From NCBI GenBank assembly GCA_949318235.1, contig OX439132.1, forward strand, positions 28,665,243 through 28,729,242: 64,000 nt of DNA, given 5' to 3'. Made by a program: the position numbers and the translations under genes. Origin of the DNA: Ecdyonurus torrentis. Its lineage: Eukaryota; Arthropoda; Insecta; Ephemeroptera; Heptageniidae. Position 1 is the stretch's first letter. Each line of letters starts with the position of its first letter. The notes under the pieces were generated by a model. It searched no databases, was not told the DNA's origin, and saw only the letters and a list, made by a program, of their open reading frames with translations. Shown one piece after another: positions 46,970-61,863 of this stretch.

Positions 46970-49676
46970 GTAAGAAATTGGCATTTTACTTTATATTTAT
47001 GCATGGGATAATTCTAAAATTTATGAATAGTATGGTTCAGTACTCAAATTATAATATTCGTCATATATTTTACAGAAACAACATTGCAAATGCCTGAATT
47101 TTAAATTGCAATGTGGTGCATGTTACTTTTTGTTTCCATATGATGTTTTACTGATATTGATATACAATGTATTTGTATGTTTACAGTGGAGGAGCTGAAA
47201 TTTTATTTGATGGAGTAAAGAAAGAAGACATTAACCTACCAACAGACAAAGAGTCATGTAAATATGTATACGTTAACTGCATGATTTTAATATTTTTAAT
47301 AATGTTCTTTAGATGTGCATATGGATGATTTACCTCAGTATGTACATGAGGCAACTTTATGTGTATGCATATTTGCATATGTAAAGCATGCATGCTTTAC
47401 AATAATGCTGTTCGTAAACCCTGTTTTCTTGCACCAAAAAATGCGCATTCCATTTGAATAACCATAGGCGATCGTCATTTTTGGTGCAGAAAACAGGGTT
47501 TACGAACAGCATTACTATATTCTGTATCATCCCCAACTTAATTCATTGTTTGAGAGATATTCTCCCAAAAGTTGATGTGCTATATAGTTGTGCTATTAGG
47601 AGCAACTGTTTTGAAGCTGACTCAACAAATCGTTGGCTGACTATAAGCGATTTCGCTCACATCCGCTTCTGTTTCAACGTACTAGTCGGCCTCAAAACAG
47701 TTTTATTCCTTTATTAGTCAGCTAATATGTCTCCAATGCCATGTCATCAAAGAAATTAATTTATCACTTTGTACTCACAATAGTTATGGGCTAGGGAAAA
47801 AAAAAAAAAAAAAAAAAAAAAACTACCCGCACAAATCTATAACAAATGACCTGACCTCTTATAGGCATGTACTGTACAAGAAAAATCTGAACAGAATTTA
47901 TGTTCACATAGAATGTCTGAAAGAAGGCCCACGGAAAAATATCCTCAGTTAAAAGACCCTGCCTGTGCGCAAAGGTATAGCATAGTGGCGAGCTGTGCAC
48001 AGGTAGGGTCTTTTATCCAAGGACATTTTTTCGAAAGGCTTTCTTTCTGTATACTGTTCCCAACTGGCAAATATATGAGGAGACTTTTGAGGTCAAAAGG
48101 TTTCTCAGATGAGAGTGTACTATACTTTTTCTTGTCACTGGATTTTTAACAACTAAATGCTATTGAGTGTAAATCATCAAAGCAATTAAGGCACTTAAAG
48201 GCAGTATGGGAATTCAATGACCCCAACGATTGTACAGGTACAATAGGACACGAACCACTTTTTAAAATGTTACATGTTTCATTTCTTCAGTGTTAAAAGA
48301 TAGAAAATTACGCCAAAAAATTTACAATCAAGCATGTCTTACCGTACCACCTATAGAATCGTTGAAAAACCCTAGGATTTTGTAAGCAAATTATAAATTC
48401 TAAAGACTTAAGGTGACCTGAGTGCTATGATGAATCACATTCACTATAGTGCACCCATTATTACTATTATTTTTTTTCTACAGTACTACAGTAATAAGAG
48501 AACTTTGAGCCCATATTTTTGGTCCTTCATTAATAGAATAAAATCTGAAGTGTTTCTATTTATTTTGTCTATTTATTATTCTCAAAGATTCATGGCAATG
48601 ACAAGTCTGTAATATTTTGTTAATCATAATAATAACATGCTTCGTTTCATGTTTCAGGGAATCTAAAAAGATTGATTCAGTGGCTCAAAGACAACAGACT
48701 GAAAGGACGTCAAGATCTATTTATCAAAGAAGACACAGTGTAGGTTTCATCTAAAGTTTAATAAAGCACATTCATTTCTTTTTATTATTTTACCTATTAT
48801 ACTGGAAAAAATACATAAAAATGATTATTTATTACAATTTGGGATATTTTAGAACTTTCCCCGGTCAATTAACAATGAACTAAATTTATTGTTTTATTTT
48901 TCAGGCGGCCTGGTATTTTGGTGTTAGTTAATGACACAGACTGGGATTTATTGGTGAGTTCAGTGTTTAACAGTGTTTTTTTTATTTTTTTTTATTTACT
49001 GTATTTACTTCTGAGATACTGCTACTGAACACTCACAAGTCAGTCAATATTGAAATTTTTTACCTTGCTTTTACCAAATGTATTAAGGAAAAATTAATAA
49101 TTCATAGTTAAAAAGATGTCGTATGGGACCCCTCCCCCCCCCCCCCCCCCACACACACACATAAATACATATAATAGAAGGGGGGAGGGGAGTTGGACTA
49201 GATGAGAGCATAGACTGACAGGTACACCTAGATTGAGAAAATAATTTGTAACCCAGCTATAAGGCCAAAAAATATTACCCTAATACATTGGTTTTTAATA
49301 TTTGTTCATAAATGTCAATATTTTTTTGTCATGGTTTTGCAATTATTTTTCCTATCACGTTATTGTCATAAAGAGTCAGTCTAAGCTCATACTTTTATCA
49401 AATTTATTTATCTTTTAAGAATACAGTAAAATTAAAAATTTAGAATGGCTAAAAAGTAAAAAAAAAAAATTATAATAATAATAATAAAAAAAAATAATAA
49501 TACTAAAAAGCCAGTGAAGTGTAAGGGCTGTGAAGTTATCAGTATTATTATATCATGTAGTATAGCCTGAGTAAAGAAAGCTCTCTAATTAAGATGTTAC
49601 TGTTTAGGGCCAGCTGGAGTATAAGATTTCTTCTGGTGATCAGATTCACTTCATATCCACTCTGCATGGAGGATGA
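46926..49676 (+). CDS. URM1: URM1, ubiquitin-related modifier / tRNA-thiolation sulfur carrier (5 coding exons, 104 aa)
   Basis: Coding exons: 46926-46969, 47187-47257, 48658-48739, 48905-48953 and 49608-49676. They join in frame to 104 codons plus TGA. The protein has the beta-grasp features FGGGAEILFDGVKK, then [20 protein letters not shown], and ends ISTLHGG. This is nearly identical in its key motifs to human URM1 (101 residues). The C-terminal Gly103-Gly104 is the site that MOCS3/UBA4 adenylates and thiocarboxylates. The sulfur is then used by CTU1/CTU2 to make 2-thiouridine at the tRNA wobble position. URM1 can also be conjugated to proteins under oxidative stress. It follows ABHD16A on the same strand. 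Confidence 0.97.
47187..47257 (+). CDS. URM1: URM1 coding exon 2
   Basis: 71 nt. It encodes GGAEILFDGVKKEDINLPTD then KES. The acceptor is TTTACAG and the donor T|GTAAAT. Confidence 0.95.
47398..47517. repeat. Hairpin element in URM1 intron 2
   Basis: AATGCTGTTCGTAAACCCTG then TTTTCTTGCACCAAAAA pairs with TTTTTGGTGCAGAAAAC then AGGGTTTACGAACAGCATT. A small MITE-like palindrome of about 120 bp. Confidence 0.7.
47593..47723. mobile_element. TA-type MITE, family I copy 4 (degraded)
   Basis: The left end is eroded (AGGAGCAACTGTTTTGAAGC). The right end is intact (GGCCTCAAAACAGTTTTATT then CCTTTATTAGTC). Located in URM1 intron 2. Confidence 0.65.
47900..48060. repeat. Diverged repeat related to 53020-53150
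   Basis: GGCGAGCTGTGCACAGGTAG then GGTCTTTTATCCAAGGAC matches, in reverse, the sequence around 53040-53090 (GGCGAGCTGCACACAGATAG then GGCCTTTTATCC). Both start from AGAATGTCTGAAAGAAGG-like sequence. Probably a palindromic MITE family. Confidence 0.55.
48658..48739 (+). CDS. URM1: URM1 coding exon 3
   Basis: 82 nt. It encodes NLKRLIQWLKDNRLKGRQDL then FIKEDTV, matching human NLLIWIKKNLLKERPELFI. Confidence 0.96.
48905..48953 (+). CDS. URM1: URM1 coding exon 4
   Basis: 49 nt. It encodes [16 protein letters not shown], the most conserved URM1 motif. The donor is TTG|GTGAGT. Confidence 0.96.
49608..49676 (+). CDS. URM1: URM1 last coding exon (Gly-Gly end)
   Basis: 69 nt including TGA. It encodes GQLEYKISSGDQIHFISTLH then GG at the extreme C-terminus, as required for thiocarboxylation. 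Confidence 0.97.
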   Translation, partial: GQLEYKISSGDQIHFISTLHGG

Positions 49677-50021
49677 ACTGTGAACCAGTGGAACCAGTGA
49701 TGTACGTGTGATTTAAAACTCATTATTTGTATGACTCAAGTCTTCTACTTTTTTTTTTTTTTTTTTTTTGTTTTGTTTTGTTTTGTTAAACTATACCTAC
49801 CCTATAAAAAAAGTATTGTACACCAACAATGATTTGATAGATACAGCAATTTTTTCTTGATGGACATTATCCCTTACACAGTAAACTGTGAAATTTCAAA
49901 CCCTCGGCACTTCCTCCCACAATTTAAGTGCATCCCATGTGCCTTAAAAAAAAAATATTATTTTTTTTTTAGAAAGTGGTACTTATATTTTTTATGCATT
50001 TTTGGGGGTTACAGTACATTC

Positions 50022-50055
<34 letters not shown>

Positions 50056-50284
50056 ATAGGTATGAAGTGCAATTTTTGTAGCGCTTTCCCTATTATATGA
50101 AAAAAAAATCACTAATATTGAAACCAAGAGGGTACTTATTCATTTTTCTGAAAGAGCTTGCATTACTTTATTATAGGTATTATTATTATTTTTCTGTTAT
50201 TTTTATAATCTTCTACTGTGCTCTCAATTTGTCTCTTTAATTTAAGATTATATATCTAGTTGTAAATTTTCTTCAAAACTACAT

Positions 50285-50450
50285 TATTGACTAATAAAGG
50301 AACAACAGTTTTGAGGCTGACTTTAGGCGATTTCGCTTACATCCGCTTCCGTTTCGCCGTACTGCGCATACGTAGTAAGTAGAAATGGAAGCGGATGTGA
50401 GCAAAATCGCTTAAAGTCAGTCTCAAAGCTGTTTCTTTATTAGTCACTTA
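50285..50450. mobile_element. TA-type MITE, family I copy 5
   Basis: TA then TTGACTAATAAAGGAACAAC; right end GCTGTTTCTTTATTAGTC. It carries ACATCCGCTTCCG and GGAAGCGGATGTGAG inverted. It lies between the URM1 stop and its candidate poly(A) signals. Confidence 0.8.
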
Positions 50451-50516
50451 ATGTGAAGTGCTATTGTCAGTTAAATTGAACTTTTCTAATGAATGTTTCA
50501 ATTTGTCCACAGGATA

Positions 50517-50522
50517 AATAAA
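50517..50522 (+). promoter_or_regulatory. URM1: URM1 candidate polyadenylation signal
   Basis: First clear AATAAA after the URM1 stop that is followed by T-rich sequence. Two more, at 50750-50755 and 50807-50812, are equally good, so alternative 3' ends are possible. A TA-flanked MITE (50285-50450) would be inside the 3' UTR if any of these is used. Confidence 0.4.
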
Positions 50523-50960
50523 ATTCAGAATGTAGTATACACAGATAAAATAAATATATGCATATTATCTTTTACTGTGACATAAGTTGCCATGTATTCC
50601 ATATTTATTTATTTTTTATGTTTAAAAATTGCAAGTAGAAGACTTTGCGTAAAATAACAACAAATCAAGAATATACTTAAACTTAATTTACATATGTGTA
50701 AGTAATTGTGATTTTCCTTTAAAATGGTATAACTGTTTGATATACAAGAAATAAACTACTATTGTTACATGTATTTAAAGTTGTTGCTCATAATATCTTG
50801 AAATGCAATAAATTTTATTTCTAAAATAATTACGAGACACATTGTTAATCATAATAATATGTTATAAATATCAGTAAGATTTAAATTTTTTTTTTTTTAG
50901 AAAATAGTGCGTAGATATTAGAACACATTGTTTTGAAAATTAATAAAACGCTAAGATAAT

Positions 50961-51121
50961 CAGGGTCGGACTGGCCATAAGGGCTACGCGGCATCCCCGC
51001 CGAGGCCCCCCCAGTTTTGAGGCCCTCAAACTGGTAAAAAAGGTAAAAAGGGGGCGTGGTTGCAAAAAATGAGGCCCCTCTCGGAGGATCCCCGCCGAGG
51101 CCTTTTCACCCCAGTCCGACC
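50961..51121. mobile_element. hAT-type MITE with CAGGGTCGGACTGG end
   Basis: Starts CAGGGTCGGACTGG and ends CCAGTCCGACC, a terminal sequence typical of hAT MITEs. The interior is GC-rich with CCCCGCCGAGGCC twice. The right terminus lacks the last bases, and no 8-bp duplication was found, so the end is eroded. Confidence 0.65.
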
Positions 51122-51129
51122 GCAAATTT

Positions 51130-53019
<1,890 letters not shown>

Positions 53020-53020
<1 letters not shown>

Positions 53021-53150
53021 GAGGTATACAGAAGGAAGGTCCGTGGATAAAAGGACCTTGGATAAAAGGCCCTATCTGTGTGCAGCTCGCCGACACGCTA
53101 TTCCTGAAGGCATGTTTTCCGCGGACCTTCTTCCGGACATTCTCTTTGGA
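53020..53150. repeat. Repeat with GGATAAAAGGACCTTGG units, related to 47900-48060
   Basis: Two tandem units of GATAAAAGGACCTTGGATAA-type sequence are followed by GGCCCTATCTGTGTGCAGC. It is inverted relative to the copy in URM1 intron 2. Confidence 0.55.
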
Positions 53151-53197
53151 TGCTTCTATTATGTTATTTTGTTTTATAATAATTTTAATATTTATTG

Positions 53198-53199
<2 letters not shown>

Positions 53200-53232
<33 letters not shown>
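53200..53232. repeat. Poly-A tract
   Basis: An A run of about 33 nt. Confidence 0.85.
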
Positions 53233-53233
<1 letters not shown>

Positions 53234-54007
53234 GAGCAGAGACGTTCAAAAATATTTTCTATAAAATTTTGAAATCAAGCAATCTCAATCTGGTTATTAA
53301 AATGTTGTTTGAAGAAATAAGAACAAGTCGTTCTGCTTTTGTTATTTGCATAAAAATGTCAATTATTTAAGATAAGCTCAAACAACAACAACATTAACAA
53401 AATATACTGATACCGTTCCACGAAACAGACAAAATAATATGGTTTTGATAGACGTTTCCTGCCAAGAGAAACAATCTTACGCCTTTTGGCAGTAGTGTAT
53501 TGAGGTACCGATGCTTCCTAAGGCGTTGTAAATTTATTATAATTTAACGAATCGCATAATAAAATAAAAAATCTTTTATTATTTGTTACAGTAAGGGTTT
53601 TCAAATACATTTTTAGATAGCTTGAAAAATTTGGCGCGCCTTTGTAAGTGATTTTTTTTTTCGATAACAAAACTGAGTGATAAAAACACAAAAATAAAAC
53701 AGAAAATAGATCGAAAAAAAAAATTCCAATCAGAAGACAGATATATTTTAAAAAGCATTATTGTTACCAAAAATGAAGCTAAATTATAAATTATATAGCT
53801 CACTTTCTTTTCGTGTCATTTTATAAATACGATAATATGATTTAAATGGGCGCATGAAAAGTTGACGATTTACAGAAACAATTTACAAGGTAGCACTTGC
53901 TAGACTCTGATAAGAAAGTAAATAAATATAACTAATAAATAAAATGACCTGAGCTTATATTATTCAAAGCTCAAATTCCCACTTATCATTTCTAATAATA
54001 AATTATT

Positions 54008-54008
<1 letters not shown>

Positions 54009-54056
<48 letters not shown>
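54009..54056. repeat. Poly-A tract
   Basis: An A run of about 47 nt. Others lie at 54940-54969 and 55210-55235. Confidence 0.9.
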
Positions 54057-54057
<1 letters not shown>

Positions 54058-54284
54058 AAGCGGAGAAAAAGTAATATAATATAGGATACTATATAATGAG
54101 CATATAATTGCTATATAGTAGCAATATTGTATATTTGAAAAGGTCCAAAATAATACACATATTGTTTTTAATTATAATTATATGTATTTTTTATTCATTA
54201 ACAATACTATACAAAATAATAATACAAATAAAATAGCCCGTACATCATAAAATCAATTTATGAATAAAATATTATATAATATAT

Positions 54285-54660
54285 AATGGGACCCCCACCA
54301 CACAAAAATGAAATGTGGAAGACCAACATAATTTTAGGGGGTAATTTTATTTGATATTAAAAAAAAAAAGACATTGTCCTGAATCACATGATACGTAAAT
54401 GTCTAAATTTTGAGTTCATTAAGTATATTTAATTAATATTTGAAAATCAAAAAATGACGTCACTTTAGGCAACTTATGCATGTGGGCATAGGAAAAAAGC
54501 TAGCAAACCGTGACGTCGTTTCATGACTTTCAAAAATTATTAAAAAATACTCAGTGATTTAAAAATTTAGAAATTCATATATCTATCGTTTCAGGATGAT
54601 GCCCTCTTTAAGAATATGCAATAAAATTACCCCCTAATATTTTTTTAGTCTTCCCCATAT
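54285..54660. repeat. Probable diverged palindromic repeat
   Basis: GTGGAAGACCAACATAATTTTAG near the left is loosely inverted to CCCCTAATATTTTTTTAGTC on the right, with AAATGACGTCAC and CGTGACGTCGTTTCATG in the middle. The similarity is low. Confidence 0.35.
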
Positions 54661-54937
54661 TATACTGTACAAAAAAATTATAAAAATGCACATCAGCATC
54701 TCATAATTTTCACACATAAAAAAAAAAAATAATCTTTGAACTTTAAAATGTATACCGTTTATGTTTATAGCAGAACTTTTTATTTCTTATAAGTTTAAAA
54801 AAGTGCGTTTTTTTTTACAAGACATTTAAATAATTAGAAAATATTGTCACGTTTGTTCAAAAGTTGTAAAACTTCCCTTTCAACTCGCATAAACGCATAA
54901 ATTGTCATGATGCGTTGAAGCGGAGAAACGCGTAAAA

Positions 54938-54972
<35 letters not shown>

Positions 54973-55204
54973 TGTATGTATCTCAATTTATTTTAAATGC
55001 AGGACACGTATCAGATTTGTTGCATTTTAGCAGCAAACATTAAAACTTTTTATATGAACATTAAATAAGACTTAATAATAAATATGTAAAATTTAACCAC
55101 ATCTTTTTTTCAAAAGTAAAAAAAGGAAAAAGAAAAAAAGGGACACATAAAAAAAAAAGGAAAAAGGGAGAGAAATTTTCTAGATTTTCAATAAATGTAA
55201 AAGT

Positions 55205-55241
<37 letters not shown>

Positions 55242-55601
55242 AAAAAAAAAGTTTATAAAAGTAATTGTAATTCAGAGAACATGATAGTGTGTGTATCGAA
55301 CAAAATCGAAATAAAAACTTAAATTTTTTATATATATTTCTTCAATGTACAAGTTTTAGATGTAAGAAATGATATTATTTTAGTTTTTAGACAAGTTATA
55401 TAGAAGCTATAGGATGAGGGTTTAAAAAAAAAAAGAAGAGGGGGGGGGGGGGGGCAAGAAATAATGCTGACGTCAAAACTACGTTAGGAACGTGTATGTG
55501 TTTGCAGAATACTTTTGCTTTACAGTTTTTTTTTATCCACATACAACACACAGTTTCAATTATTCTTTACGATATACTTGAGCAATATTTTTTTTTAGAA
55601 T

Positions 55602-55608
55602 ATATATA

Positions 55609-55670
<62 letters not shown>
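55602..55670. repeat. (TA)n microsatellite
   Basis: About 65 bp of TA with one slip near 55615, followed by a short CA run. Confidence 0.95.
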
Positions 55671-55672
<2 letters not shown>

Positions 55673-56628
55673 TACACACACACAATTGAGCTTACTCAGT
55701 GAATTTCATGTGGGTTTGTTTTTTGTAATATATTTTCCACGTTTGTCGGAATAATTTTAAACTATATAATGTGTAGTTTCTTTCTTTCTTCTTACTGGAA
55801 TTTTCAAGAACATAACATCTAAATACAGGCCTATCTAAATACAAATATAAAGCATATCTTGTAGAAGTTATAAAAGTATTGAAAAATATTTTCGTTATAA
55901 TATTTTCGCACAATTGTAAGTTTTCATTTTTCTTTATGTTTTCTAGTAAAAATATATTTATGTTTTATTTTGAAAGCATCATTAAATTATATTGTATTAA
56001 AGAGGGGTTAAAATATTCATTAATTTTAGGTTATTTGTCTGTTTTAAATTATAAACAACTCTTAATTTAAAATTTTAATTTTATAATAAATCAAGTTGAA
56101 TTTTTCTTGCAAGAAATACGTATTACAAATTCGGCATGGCCTGTTTAAACATGTCTTTGCTCAGGAAGTAGCTTGGCTGTTTATATTTTCCGCGTCGTTA
56201 TCTTCATATCCCCAGCTAAAACTCTAGCAAGTCTCTTTTGCTTTTTGTTTACGTTTTCTGAACGCAGTGTCATGAATCCTAACTTGAAATCAAGCTAGAA
56301 TATGCATTTTAATTTAAATAAAATTCCTTTTGTCACGCTGAATAAATCATTTCCTGTTGTCTTTTAATTTGTTGTTGTTCTTTTTTAATGTCATTCAGAA
56401 ATGGTTCCAAGTTTTTAATGGATTTTCTTTTTAACATTCTCCGTGTGCATTTCAGAGTGTAGCTTTAAACTTTGTGTCCACATTGTTGCATAACTTACAG
56501 GATACTTTGAAGGAGTGCAACTTTAATCATTTTTACATTTTACAAAATACATCGTGTATGAAACAAACTAATTTTGCTATTATTAGTACATTTGTAGCAA
56601 TTAACTAACAATAATTACCCACACACAC

Positions 56629-56730
<102 letters not shown>

Positions 56731-57297
56731 GTTATATGGTTGTGGGAAATTTCTTATACAGATCACGAGATAATACGTTTCCATTTTTTTGCTACGCAAT
56801 ATTGCTTTATATATTTTCCCTCATTCTATTACATATAAAATTATTCATATAAATGCATAAAGCCTCTCAGCATAATAGAGCAGTTATAATCTTATAATAA
56901 TAATATGTAAAATATATTGTCTAATATGTAGTAGTGTATAAGTGAAACATAACGATGCACTTAAGGAAAAAAAAATGTATAAGAATTTTAAGTGCAGAAT
57001 TATGCTTAAGCTTTTACATAAAATAACAATAATCCTAATAGTTATATATTTAAAAATAAAAGTAAAAAATTGAATAAAATTTTCAAACCTTAAAATGCTA
57101 TGATAATGAAGTTTTAATATTTTGAATAAAAAAAATTCTTTGGAAAAAAAAGTAGTTTGTTTTAAATATTTTTTTTGCTTTTATAAAACATTTTGTGAAG
57201 AAAACATTATTATATAAAATTCTACTCTAGGGAAATTGTGTGATCGTTATTATTTCGTCCGGGGAGCTGCTTCAAACATCTTCCCAAATTTTTTAAG

Positions 57298-57322
57298 GAG
57301 AGAGAGAGAGAGAGAGAGAGAG
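57298..57322. repeat. (GA)n microsatellite
   Basis: About 12 GA units. Confidence 0.9.
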
Positions 57323-57445
57323 AAGGAAAGAGAGGCATGTGGCTATATGTATACAAAAAGAAGAGGTCGACTGCAAGCTTTACACCTACGTATAATATGT
57401 GCAGTACTTACATAATGAAAGATCTAGTTTGTATTAGGAAATAGA

Positions 57446-57451
<6 letters not shown>

Positions 57452-57534
<83 letters not shown>
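57452..57534. repeat. (CT)n microsatellite
   Basis: About 41 uninterrupted CT units. The complementary (GA)n tract lies 130 bp upstream. Confidence 0.95.
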
Positions 57535-57538
<4 letters not shown>

Positions 57539-57539
57539 A

Positions 57540-60500
57540 ACGTAATGTAAGTAAAGTAATCAGATAATTTGTATGGAGATCTACATATATGTATATAGAA
57601 TAGACCTACCTTTTACTTCATGGGAAGTTATAAAACATTGTTCTTACTATCGGGCAATTTAATTAGTCAATCTTAATATTACTACAAATTTTATGTATGG
57701 AACTTAAAATACTACTTTTACGAGTACAAATTTACAATGTATAAACTTTTTGCACGTAGGTACATTTATATGAGGATAGAGTATTTTGTATTCTAATTTG
57801 ATAGAATTTTACAGTTTTTATGGTAAATAAAAACTTTGAAAAATTTCATTATTATTTCTCTATCATCTTTATTTTAAATTATTAGATAGAAAGGAAGTAA
57901 ATACAAAACTCCTAGAGTAGAATTTATTTTTCATTCAAGCAACTTACGAATAATTATTACGTTGCTATTAAATATGCATGCATACAGTACTTATTTAAAA
58001 AAAACTAATTTATTATATAATTAAACAGCATTGCATAAATACAGTACATATACATTGTACTAATAATGCTTTTTATTTGGTACAACTTAACTCACCAGAA
58101 TAATTAACCACACTTTTTTTTCCCTACGAGAGCCAGTAAAAAAAAAAGAAAAGGTAATCAGCGCTTGTAAGTTTTCTTAATCTTTGTAATAAGATTTTTG
58201 TTTCTTGCATCTAAATTAGTACATTTCAACGCTCTATAAAGCTTTCTCTTATATATAGGTGTACACATAAGTAATGATATTTACAAAGACTTTTTTTTTC
58301 TTTTTTTTTTTTACGTTTACATACAATGAGAGGGTAGAAAAAGGTAATTAAGGAAACCAAATACTATGCAATGCAAATGTTCTTAAATGTATATTAGATT
58401 TTTGTACTAACTTTTTTTTTTTAGAGTAAATGTGAATTTAATGTTTATTTTAATGGAGAAAAACTACACTACTTGTATTGCTCTACTTAGATGATGATAG
58501 TTTTGAGAAATATAGTTTTCTATGTATTTATAGACATTTCAATTGTCAAGAGGTTTCATATAAAAAAAAATAATGGCATTACTAAAAATCATTTACATAT
58601 AGGTTAAAAATAAACGCGCGTGTCTATTTCATATTAAAATTAATATATCTTAAGTAAAATTATTGAAATTTTGTTTATCTTTGCACAATGCTTTTGTGAT
58701 TTCAATAAATCTCATAATATAATATTTAACTTTCTGCGCGTTATTGACTTTACAATTTTTTCTTTCTCATCTATATTTTACAAATTAAAAATATAAATTC
58801 CACATAATTGTATACGTATATATTATGCATGAACAGTACTTTGCTTTGTTGTTATTATTACTAATGACATTGCTACTGTCTTGCATTGTATAGTTACTTT
58901 TAACTTCTTGACTCTCCAAGAATCAGTTTTTAATTACGTATTTGCTCTATAAGATATCTTCTCAATAACGCGTACACATTTAAATGAACCATATTTATAT
59001 AATATTATATTTGTAAACTAATTAAAATATATTTTTGAAGTGGTAAAAATGTTCTATTTCCATTTAATAGCTTTGTATAATAAAATGTGATTATGATACA
59101 TATATACTAGCTGTAGTAAAATATATTCATACTTAAAATTCTAATAACTATTATACTTAAGGTTAATATGATATTTAACACGGTATAAACAAAAGGAACA
59201 TAAAATTGAGAGCAAAAAGTGCACAATATTGTCATTGTAAAAAAAACGTTATATATATATATATATATACAAGTGACATTAAGCTATTTATTTATTACTT
59301 GATGTACTATATCATGATACATATAAGGGATAGGGGTGGGAGGGTAAAATTGGCAACAGTACCTTTGCACTGGGTCCAATTTTGTACTGCGCTACTTTAT
59401 TATCACATAGGTCACAATATTAAAGCAGTAGGCAACTATTATTGCTGTACACTCGAACAAGTTTCATTTTTTTTTTTACAACATTTTAAATTTATGAGTA
59501 TTTTCTAGAATAAAATTAAAAATCTGACGTAAATATTTGAATAGTAAATATGCTAATCTTGGTCGAGAGTACTTTTTGTTTTTGGGTTATTGTTACAATA
59601 AAGAAGTACAAATAAAATACTAATAATAACAGGGCCAGAAATAAAAAATCTATAGGGACCGTAAAGTAGCACCTTAGTAGTACCTTAGTTAACTTTTTCA
59701 CATTGTTGCAAACAGTCAAAATAACAACTCAAGGTGGGAAATCAGGTACTCCAGGTTTTAACTAAAAAGTTGTATAGAAAGAAAAATCTGAAATTTTGCA
59801 GTGATACTTTTGGATATGGTATCTTCAAAAATGTAACAAATTGAGGGGTCACATTGCTAGATTTTGAATTATGATTTTTTGAAGTTTTAGTCCCAAAAGA
59901 TACTAATGTTAATTTCAATAAATATTTTCTCTCTTATCTGATGGTCACAGGTTCTGAAAATTTTATCATTAGATAGCTGTTACTATTAACTTTCAAATGG
60001 CATCATAACGTTTGTAAGTTTTCTTTTTAGATTTTGAAATACAAGATATCTATATACAGATGGCTTGTAAGGGTTGTATATACAACCGATTTAACTATAG
60101 TGGTTAACGTATTGCAACTTACAGGGGAAGATGTTTAAAAATCACATAAATATACTTGAGTTTCTTAATCTATAATATAGATGGGTAGTTTTAAACAGTT
60201 TTCATATTTTCAAAACTATAACTCTCAAAATGATTCAAGTCCATTTTTTATACTTATTATAAGTTATACGTATTATTGTAAAAATTTAATATCAATATCT
60301 GTTATCTTAATAAAAATACGCTGAATAATTCTATATTTTGATACACATCAAAGGTATAGCTTTTTTTTTGTTACAAAAGCTTACAAAATAAAGTTTTCTA
60401 CTTCTTTATCTACAGTATTATGTCGTTCAATATATATTTTTTATTATTATCATCAGTTAACTGTATGCTAGCACACGTTTTATTTTGAAACTTTTTCTTG

Positions 60501-60760
60501 TAAATTACGATGAGTCAATTTCATATAAAATACTATAATGTTGGTTATAACTTGTAATATCATTATTTTATATCTTATAGAATCATAGGTTAAGAATCTA
60601 ATAAACTATTATATAAGAAGAGAAAAACATATACTAACTGAGCTTATTTTTTTTATAGAATAGGTGACATTAAAAACATTTTCATACAAAATAACGAGTG
60701 GAAAACAAATTAACTTTGTTATAATTGGTACATTTATAGTAATTAAGTAACCTTTTTGTA
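57540..60760. other. AT-rich DNA, no gene recognised
   Basis: 3.2 kb without a supportable exon, hairpin or repeat, except a short TA run at 59250-59269. Open frames are short and T- or A-driven. Confidence 0.5.
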
Positions 60761-60799
60761 TTGTGGGGTGTTTTACAGGTTAAACTCAGAACTACAGAA

Positions 60800-60803
60800 C
60801 GAA

Positions 60804-60830
<27 letters not shown>
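60800..60830. repeat. (GA)n microsatellite
   Basis: About 14 GA units, followed 70 bp later by a (TA)n tract at 60905-60933. Confidence 0.9.
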
Positions 60831-60834
<4 letters not shown>

Positions 60835-60901
60835 TATTTTTATTATTTTACTTTATAATATAATTTTTGGCACAAAATATTCCTTTATCATTATAGATTA
60901 C

Positions 60902-60937
<36 letters not shown>

Positions 60938-61473
60938 ATTTGTAAGTTAGTAAAAAAACCATTTTACTTTCTGTATAATAAAACGATAAAAGAGGGAGCT
61001 AGTATACACATTTAAGTTTGGAAAGTATATGAAACATTATCATATATACAGTAACCTCCTCTCTTCTTCTCTTATAATATAATAATATATAGGAGGCTAA
61101 AATTATTATAACTTTCTCTCTTGTGTAATAACTTGTGATCCCAAAGTAGCATATTCTCGTTATCACCAAATAAACGAACGAGTATTAAAACTATATGATA
61201 AACTTCTACACTTTATAAGAGAGTAATATTTAACGAAGCAAAAAAAAAAAAAAAAAAAAAAGTTTTTTTTTTCTTGCTTTCAGAAAAGTAATTTGTGTTA
61301 GACCATCCCTGTTTTTCAGAGTATTAGAGTTGTGAAACTTTGTAGATATAGTTATTTAAGAGTGATGGATTTGTCGTTCTTATATTAATGGATTCAAAGC
61401 CCATAACTGATCAAACTGATCATATTAAAAACAAATAATAATTCTATGAATAGCCAAATGTTGTAATAATAAT

Positions 61474-61478
<5 letters not shown>

Positions 61479-61528
<50 letters not shown>
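61479..61528. repeat. (GA)n microsatellite
   Basis: About 25 GA units. Confidence 0.95.
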
Positions 61529-61529
<1 letters not shown>

Positions 61530-61796
61530 CGGATTTTAAAAATGTTTGTCATAATGTCCTTATAGTATGCGTAAATTTTTGTGCTTTGTGCTTTGCAGTA
61601 AAGTTAAACTTTCAGAAATATATATTTATAATTTATTTTAATTATATATTCAGTGTACGTAATAAAACACGACATACAGAATTTTTACAGTTAATTCGAA
61701 ATGATTTGTACATACGAAATGATTTGTACTGTACAGTGTAAATTGTACTGTACAGAGCAATTTTTATTCTTTAAGTCTAAGTATTCTATCCTTGCA

Positions 61797-61798
<2 letters not shown>

Positions 61799-61861
<63 letters not shown>
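61799..61861. repeat. (TA)n microsatellite
   Basis: About 31 TA units. Preceded by a GTACTGTACAGTG-type duplicated stretch. Confidence 0.95.

Positions 61862-61863
<2 letters not shown>

Noticed and set aside
54285..54660. A fifth TTAA or family A element, suggested by the TGACGTCA-like centre
   Set aside because: The ends do not match any family end and no clear terminal duplication is visible; kept only as a weak repeat.
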